From: Clostridia bacterium
GTDB taxonomy: Bacteria > Bacillota > Clostridia > Oscillospirales > CAG-272
DNA: 40,713 nt
Direction: 5' to 3'
NCBI GenBank assembly: GCA_017411605.1
Contig: JAFQPR010000084.1
Location: 1-40,713, forward strand
Part shown: positions 36,716 to 40,713 of the stretch, piece after piece
Position numbering within the stretch: position 1 is the stretch's first letter
How the letters are laid out: each line of letters begins with the position of its first letter
Made by a program: the position numbers and the translations under genes
Notes under the pieces: generated by a model
Told to the model about the DNA's origin: nothing
Database searches by the model: none
Seen by the model: only the letters and a program-made list of their open reading frames with translations

Positions 36716-39580
36716 ATGAAAAACTTATTACTTGAAAATAAATGGTTTATAGCAAAGGATTTCCATAACGTTGGCAAGGCGCAGGGCTGGGAGAGAGATG
36801 TCAGAGCCGATGCGGTTGACGCTTTCGTTCCTTCTATAATACAGCAATTCTTCCCCGAGTATCACGGTGTTGCGTATTACTGGTGCAAGTTCACGCCCGA
36901 GCTTGAAGTCGATGACTCCGAGCAGGTAGTTCTACGCTTTGGCGGCGCGGATTATCTTGCCGAGGTCTGGCTCAACTCTGTATATATCGGCTCTTACGAG
37001 GGTGGCGAAACGCCCTTCTCGTTTGACGTTACCGATGCTCTTCGTCAGGGAGAGGAAAACCTTCTTGCCGTAAGAATCGTCAATCCTTGTGACCGAGATA
37101 TTGACGGGCTGAACCTTATGAACACTCCGCACAGGAACAAGGTCACGGAAAAAAAGGCGGGTTCTTGCTTCAATCACGGCGGTATCTGGTACGGCGTTAG
37201 TCTTGCGGTGCTTCCTAAAATATATATCGAGGATAAATTCCTTATCGGTAATATCCATACGGGAGAGCTTGAAGTAAACGTTACCCTTCTCTCTAAGGTT
37301 GAAGCTCTCACCGACGCAAGGATAACCGTGAGCGTTTACGAAAACAAATTCTCGGATAAGCTTCTTTCGGTATCCGATACCGTCAAAGCATCGCTCGGCG
37401 CGTCCGAGTCCTGCCGTAAGCTCACCGTAAAAAATCCGCTTCTCTGGTCGATAGAATCCCCAAATCTCTACCGAGTTGAGATAACTGTTGACTCCGAATA
37501 CGGCACGCATACGGTAACAGTTAAATTCGGATTCAGAGAATTTTTAGTAAAGAAAGGATTCTTCTATCTCAACGGAAAGAAGATATTCCTCCGCTCATCT
37601 CACTCGGGAAATGCCTTCCCCATAGGTCAGATGATGCCTGTTCATCCCGATCAGACAACGCGTGATTTTATATACGCGAAGGCGGCGGGCTTCAATATGA
37701 TACGCTGCATTTCGGGACTATTCCGCCCCGAGCAGCTCGATCTTGCCGATGAAATGGGACTTCTCATCTACGATGAATGCTTCGCATCCTGGTGCCTAGG
37801 CTTCTCTCAGTGGGAGGTCTGGAAGAACAAGGATGAATTTGAGGCTGTCAGCAAAAAGTACCCCACCTTCCCCCTTGGCGACGAACAAGCTATGCTTGAC
37901 CGCTGGATAGGCGCTACCGAAAAGATGATACGAAGAGATAGAAATCATCCGTCAGTCGTTATATGGGGACTGCTCAATGAAACAAAGAAAAACAGCGTTT
38001 TCAGAACCGCTGTGGATTTTCTCCCCCGAGCAAGAGAGCTTGATCCCACGAGATTAATTATTCTCAACAGCGGAAGATTTGACTTCGACGTGACGATAGG
38101 CTCGGCTGCGAATCCCTATTCTTCCGTTTGGGAAGAAACCTGGGGCACTGACGGTCATCCCGAGCTTTACGATACGAGCAACTGCTACAAATACGCGCCC
38201 GACAATCACCATTACGCGCGCGTGCCTCTTATGGACGAGGATATACGATTCTTCCGCACTTTCGGTAAAGATTCACCTCTCCCCTACTTCCTCTCAGAAT
38301 TCGGTATCGGAGCATCATTCCACGTTATCGAGGAGTGGAAGCACTTTCTTCAGCACGGTGAAAGAGATGATCTTGAGGACGCATCATGGCTCAAAGCGCA
38401 GAGCGACGCCTTCTCGCGTGACTTCTACCGCTTCGGTCTTGAGAAGCTCTTCGCCTTTCCCGAATCGCTCTTAAAAGAAAATCAGAGAATCAACGCGGAC
38501 GAGAGAAAGCGCGTTTATGATATTCTCCGCTCTAACCCAAATCTCCCCGGCTACTCGCTCACAGGTCTTTTTGACCACGGAATGTGCGGCGAGGGACTCT
38601 GGAGCTATTGGAGAAGATGGAAGCCCGAGATGTTTGATACGGTTTCCGATGGCTATGAGCCGCTTCGCTTCTCCCTCTTTGTAACACCTACGGTAAGGCG
38701 CGGTGAGCGCTTCACGGTCGAGGCAGTTCTCGCAAACGAGGGAGTGCTGAAATCGGGCACGTATACCGCAGATTTTGCGATAATTTCCGACACGGGTGTG
38801 CATTTAACGTTCAGCGACAGCTTCGAGCTTGACGGTGACTCCTTCGCCGCTCCAATAATGAAGCGCGAGCTCTCGCTTGATCTGCCCGAGGGCACGTACG
38901 AGCTTACCGCATCCTTGCGCGAAGGCTCACCCGCAGGTACTTCGACAAAGTTCTTCGTTTACGATAACGCATCGCTTGAGGCTATTGACACTAAAATAGC
39001 CTATCTCGGTCTTTCCGATGATGTTAAGGAGCGAATAGCAAGATTTGCTCCGAATATAGAGAAATACGACGATGGCAATGCAGATATTATTCTTATTGGC
39101 AGAGTGAATAAAGAGGCTATTCCTTACGTTCTTGGTGCCGCAACGAGAGGCGCTGCGGTATTCTTCCTCGAGAGAGATATATTCTTCGATAACGGTAATA
39201 TTTCCGAGCTTAGTGCTGTGATACCCGATATCTCAATTATGGTTCAGCGCTACGACTGGCTTTATCACAAGGAGTACGTGCTCAAATCGCGTGAAATATT
39301 CGGATTCACGGGTGATAAGCTCGCACCACTCACAAAATTCGGCCCCGTCTTTGCAAGTCAAGCATTCTCGACGGATACTACCCCTGACTACGTTCTTTGC
39401 CCCGGCTTTGTTACAGGCTTCTACAACGTAGAAGGAGCATACGCATCATTCCACGCTATGATGGGATATAAGCACGGCGAAGGTGAGGTATATCTGAACA
39501 GCTTCAAGCTTATCGATAACCCCTCGCACCCGATATCCGAAAGAATAATTTATAACATTATCAAATACCTTTCCAAATAA
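36716..39580 (+). CDS. GH2 family glycoside hydrolase
   Basis: A 954-residue retaining glycosidase with the GH2 order: jelly-roll sugar-binding domain (about 1-170), immunoglobulin-like domain (about 180-280), TIM barrel (about 285-600), then an extra C-terminal part (about 640-950) not typical of LacZ or UidA. The acid/base is E422 (WGLLNET) and the nucleophile E528 (LSEFG). No signal peptide is present. The specificity (beta-galactosidase, glucuronidase, mannosidase or another) cannot be decided. Start after GAGGAGGCTATACA. It may form a functional unit with the AEC gene upstream, though each has its own promoter. Confidence 0.88.
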   Translation: MKNLLLENKWFIAKDFHNVGKAQGWERDVRADAVDAFVPSIIQQFFPEYHGVAYYWCKFTPELEVDDSEQVVLRFGGADYLAEVWLNSVYIGSYEGGETPFSFDVTDALRQGEENLLAVRIVNPCDRDIDGLNLMNTPHRNKVTEKKAGSCFNHGGIWYGVSLAVLPKIYIEDKFLIGNIHTGELEVNVTLLSKVEALTDARITVSVYENKFSDKLLSVSDTVKASLGASESCRKLTVKNPLLWSIESPNLYRVEITVDSEYGTHTVTVKFGFREFLVKKGFFYLNGKKIFLRSSHSGNAFPIGQMMPVHPDQTTRDFIYAKAAGFNMIRCISGLFRPEQLDLADEMGLLIYDECFASWCLGFSQWEVWKNKDEFEAVSKKYPTFPLGDEQAMLDRWIGATEKMIRRDRNHPSVVIWGLLNETKKNSVFRTAVDFLPRARELDPTRLIILNSGRFDFDVTIGSAANPYSSVWEETWGTDGHPELYDTSNCYKYAPDNHHYARVPLMDEDIRFFRTFGKDSPLPYFLSEFGIGASFHVIEEWKHFLQHGERDDLEDASWLKAQSDAFSRDFYRFGLEKLFAFPESLLKENQRINADERKRVYDILRSNPNLPGYSLTGLFDHGMCGEGLWSYWRRWKPEMFDTVSDGYEPLRFSLFVTPTVRRGERFTVEAVLANEGVLKSGTYTADFAIISDTGVHLTFSDSFELDGDSFAAPIMKRELSLDLPEGTYELTASLREGSPAGTSTKFFVYDNASLEAIDTKIAYLGLSDDVKERIARFAPNIEKYDDGNADIILIGRVNKEAIPYVLGAATRGAAVFFLERDIFFDNGNISELSAVIPDISIMVQRYDWLYHKEYVLKSREIFGFTGDKLAPLTKFGPVFASQAFSTDTTPDYVLCPGFVTGFYNVEGAYASFHAMMGYKHGEGEVYLNSFKLIDNPSHPISERIIYNIIKYLSK

Positions 39581-39597
39581 TCACCCAAATGCAAATA

Positions 39598-39646
39598 AAA
39601 AGCAAGAGCAAAAAGAGATAAATTCTCTTTCTACTCTTGCTTTTTG
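39598..39646. terminator. Bidirectional terminator between GH2 and nuclease genes
   Basis: A 12-bp outer stem (39598-39609 with 39635-39646) with A and T run ends encloses a second AAAGAGA/TCTCTTT hairpin (39613-39631). It serves the convergent GH2 and nuclease genes. Confidence 0.88.
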
Positions 39647-39678
39647 CTATTAATTATAACTATTATTTACATTTAAAC

Positions 39679-40713
39679 CTATTGTGGATTGCAAACCTTG
39701 CAGGTTTCATATCCTTGATCAAGCAGGTCCTGCAGATCTCCGCTATACTCTTCTCTGTTTCCTTCAGCTATTTTATCCGCATATCTGCAATCGGGATCGT
39801 GCACCTTCATACTATTCGTATTAAGAACGTAATCGCTTGTGGTAGGCGTTTCAATCTCGTCTTTATCCTCAGGCTCAATAGCAGTTGATTTGCCCGTTGC
39901 ATAGTCTATATCAACCTTAGGCTGAACGTTATAGATAAAGAGATTGAAGGAAATACCGTCGCCCTCGTCCTCAACCGAGTACGCTTCAAGAATTATTCCG
40001 TCAGCGAGAAGATTATCACCCGTGAATACAGGCGTTATACGGTACATTACGTGATTCTTTGTTTCCTTGATATAGTCGGCGATCTGGTTTTCGAACGGGA
40101 TCATCGTTTTGTTGAAATAGGCGGTACCCGTGATAAGATTTTCACGGTTTGCGTTCTCGCCCGTCAGCTGGAATGCTATCATATGGCATCTGTTATAAAG
40201 ATATCCGCCGCTGATAACCGAATAGCTTGCCTGATTCCAACCCGTCGGCTTTACTTCGCTGATATCGCCTCTGGGTTCGGTCGGCATAAGATCCAAGCCG
40301 AGACAACTCATAGCAAGCGTTACTCTTCCGAGCGAGTCAAGCGCATCGTATCTTTCGTAAGATGATGTCGTTATATCGTTCGGAGTAAAGAATGTCTGAT
40401 TATTATTGATAACGTAATACGCATTTCCCGAATACGCGGGAACAGTAAATCCGCCGTATGCGTTTACGTGAACGTCGTGATATGTAACGCTGTCTTTACC
40501 GGTAGTTTCAGTGCCGGTATTACCGCCCTGGTTTTCGTTACCCGTGTTATCTGCGCCGGGTGTTTCCGTATCGGTATTGCCACCCTGGTTTTCGTTACCA
40601 CTGTTATCTGTGCCGGGTGTTTCCGTATCGGTATTGCCACCCTGGTTTTCGTTACCACTGTTATCTGTGCCGGGTGTTTCCGTATCGGTATTGCCACCCT
40701 GGTTTTCGTTACC
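39679..40713 (-). CDS. DNA/RNA non-specific endonuclease with repeat linker (5' end outside window)
   Basis: 344 residues are visible; the frame stays open to the right edge, so the N-terminus is missing. From the edge inward come a 19-residue repeat (Asn/Gly/Thr/Asp/Glu/Pro-rich), a region ending GRVTLAMSCLGLDLMPTEPRG, and the nuclease core with GGYLYNRCHMIAFQLTGENANRENLITGT. The NRCH histidine and the following asparagine would be the base and metal ligand of this Endonuclease_NS_2-type fold. The C-terminal tail has HDPDCRYADKI ... CKVC, a probable metal-binding knuckle seen in relatives. The low-complexity linker suggests a secreted or surface nuclease, but no signal peptide is in view. 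An ATG at 40311 is internal, not the start. Confidence 0.88.
   Translation of the reverse strand, partial: GNENQGGNTDTETPGTDNSGNENQGGNTDTETPGTDNSGNENQGGNTDTETPGADNTGNENQGGNTGTETTGKDSVTYHDVHVNAYGGFTVPAYSGNAYYVINNNQTFFTPNDITTSSYERYDALDSLGRVTLAMSCLGLDLMPTEPRGDISEVKPTGWNQASYSVISGGYLYNRCHMIAFQLTGENANRENLITGTAYFNKTMIPFENQIADYIKETKNHVMYRITPVFTGDNLLADGIILEAYSVEDEGDGISFNLFIYNVQPKVDIDYATGKSTAIEPEDKDEIETPTTSDYVLNTNSMKVHDPDCRYADKIAEGNREEYSGDLQDLLDQGYETCKVCNPQ
40510..40713. repeat. 57-bp tandem repeats coding a 19-residue linker
   Basis: Units at 40510-40566 (diverged), 40567-40623, 40624-40680 and a partial unit at 40681-40713. The second and third units are identical and the partial unit matches them base for base. 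Each codes ENQGGNTDTETPGTDNSGN on the minus strand. The array continues beyond the window. Confidence 0.95.

Noticed and set aside
39679-40311. Nuclease gene starting at the ATG at 40311
   Set aside because: The frame is open and family-like upstream of that ATG (for example RYDALDSLGRVTLA) up to the window edge, so this methionine is internal.
40464-40697. Minus-strand open frame of Ile/Lys/Thr-rich repeats
   Set aside because: It is a shadow of the 57-bp repeat in another frame; the frame continuous with the nuclease is the real one.
40510-40713. Regular 57-bp repeats as a CRISPR array
   Set aside because: The units are contiguous without unique spacers, keep an open reading frame and code a low-complexity linker continuous with the nuclease domain.

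Overview
The window looks like a chromosomal segment of an anaerobic, low-to-mid GC Bacillota, most likely an uncultured gut member of the class Clostridia. Signs of this are strong AGGAGG-type ribosome binding sites, sigma-A promoters with 17-bp spacers, and a superoxide reductase / flavodiiron / rubredoxin / ferritin oxygen-defence set. A two-carboxylate F-type ATPase rotor and cytoplasmic glycosidases for plant sugars point the same way. This placement is inferred from gene content and signals, not from a marker gene.

Layout. 1-261: a non-coding stretch with a chain of six hairpins set end to end (21-172). 262-2757: a Crp/Fnr regulator divergent from a D-lactate dehydrogenase and an unusual ferredoxin, with a perfect 16-bp palindrome between them. 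2844-5816: oxygen and iron stress genes (four-domain flavodiiron protein, desulfoferrodoxin, ferritin, rubredoxin). 6001-9935: MscS channel, split ThrE-type exporter, PlsC-like acyltransferase. 10138-16071: an AEC permease divergent from a GH78 alpha-L-rhamnosidase and a GH127 beta-L-arabinofuranosidase. 16184-21925 (minus strand): ABC exporter, DUF4830 protein, a 31-residue cysteine-tailed membrane peptide, a metallophosphatase and topoisomerase III. 22211-27919: a seven-gene nucleoside salvage operon (tdk, deoC, deoD, deoB, cdd, pdp, udk). 28031-35283: a complete F1Fo ATP synthase operon. 35482-39580: a second AEC permease and a GH2 glycosidase. 39679-40713: a non-specific nuclease with a 19-residue repeat linker that runs off the right edge.

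How the genes fit together. The left part couples fermentation (lactate) and redox sensing to oxygen detoxification. The nucleoside operon turns (deoxy)nucleosides into bases and sugar phosphates that enter glycolysis. The ATP synthase carries the residues of a Na+-type c-ring with two carboxylates (E32 and E65), suggesting sodium bioenergetics. The two glycosidase loci contain no obvious sugar importer but each lies beside an AEC permease.

Most of the window is ordinary housekeeping. The parts most worth a second look are the hairpin chain at the left edge, the operator between the regulator and ldhA, the two-carboxylate c subunit, the small cysteine-tailed peptide and the near-identical repeat units in the nuclease.
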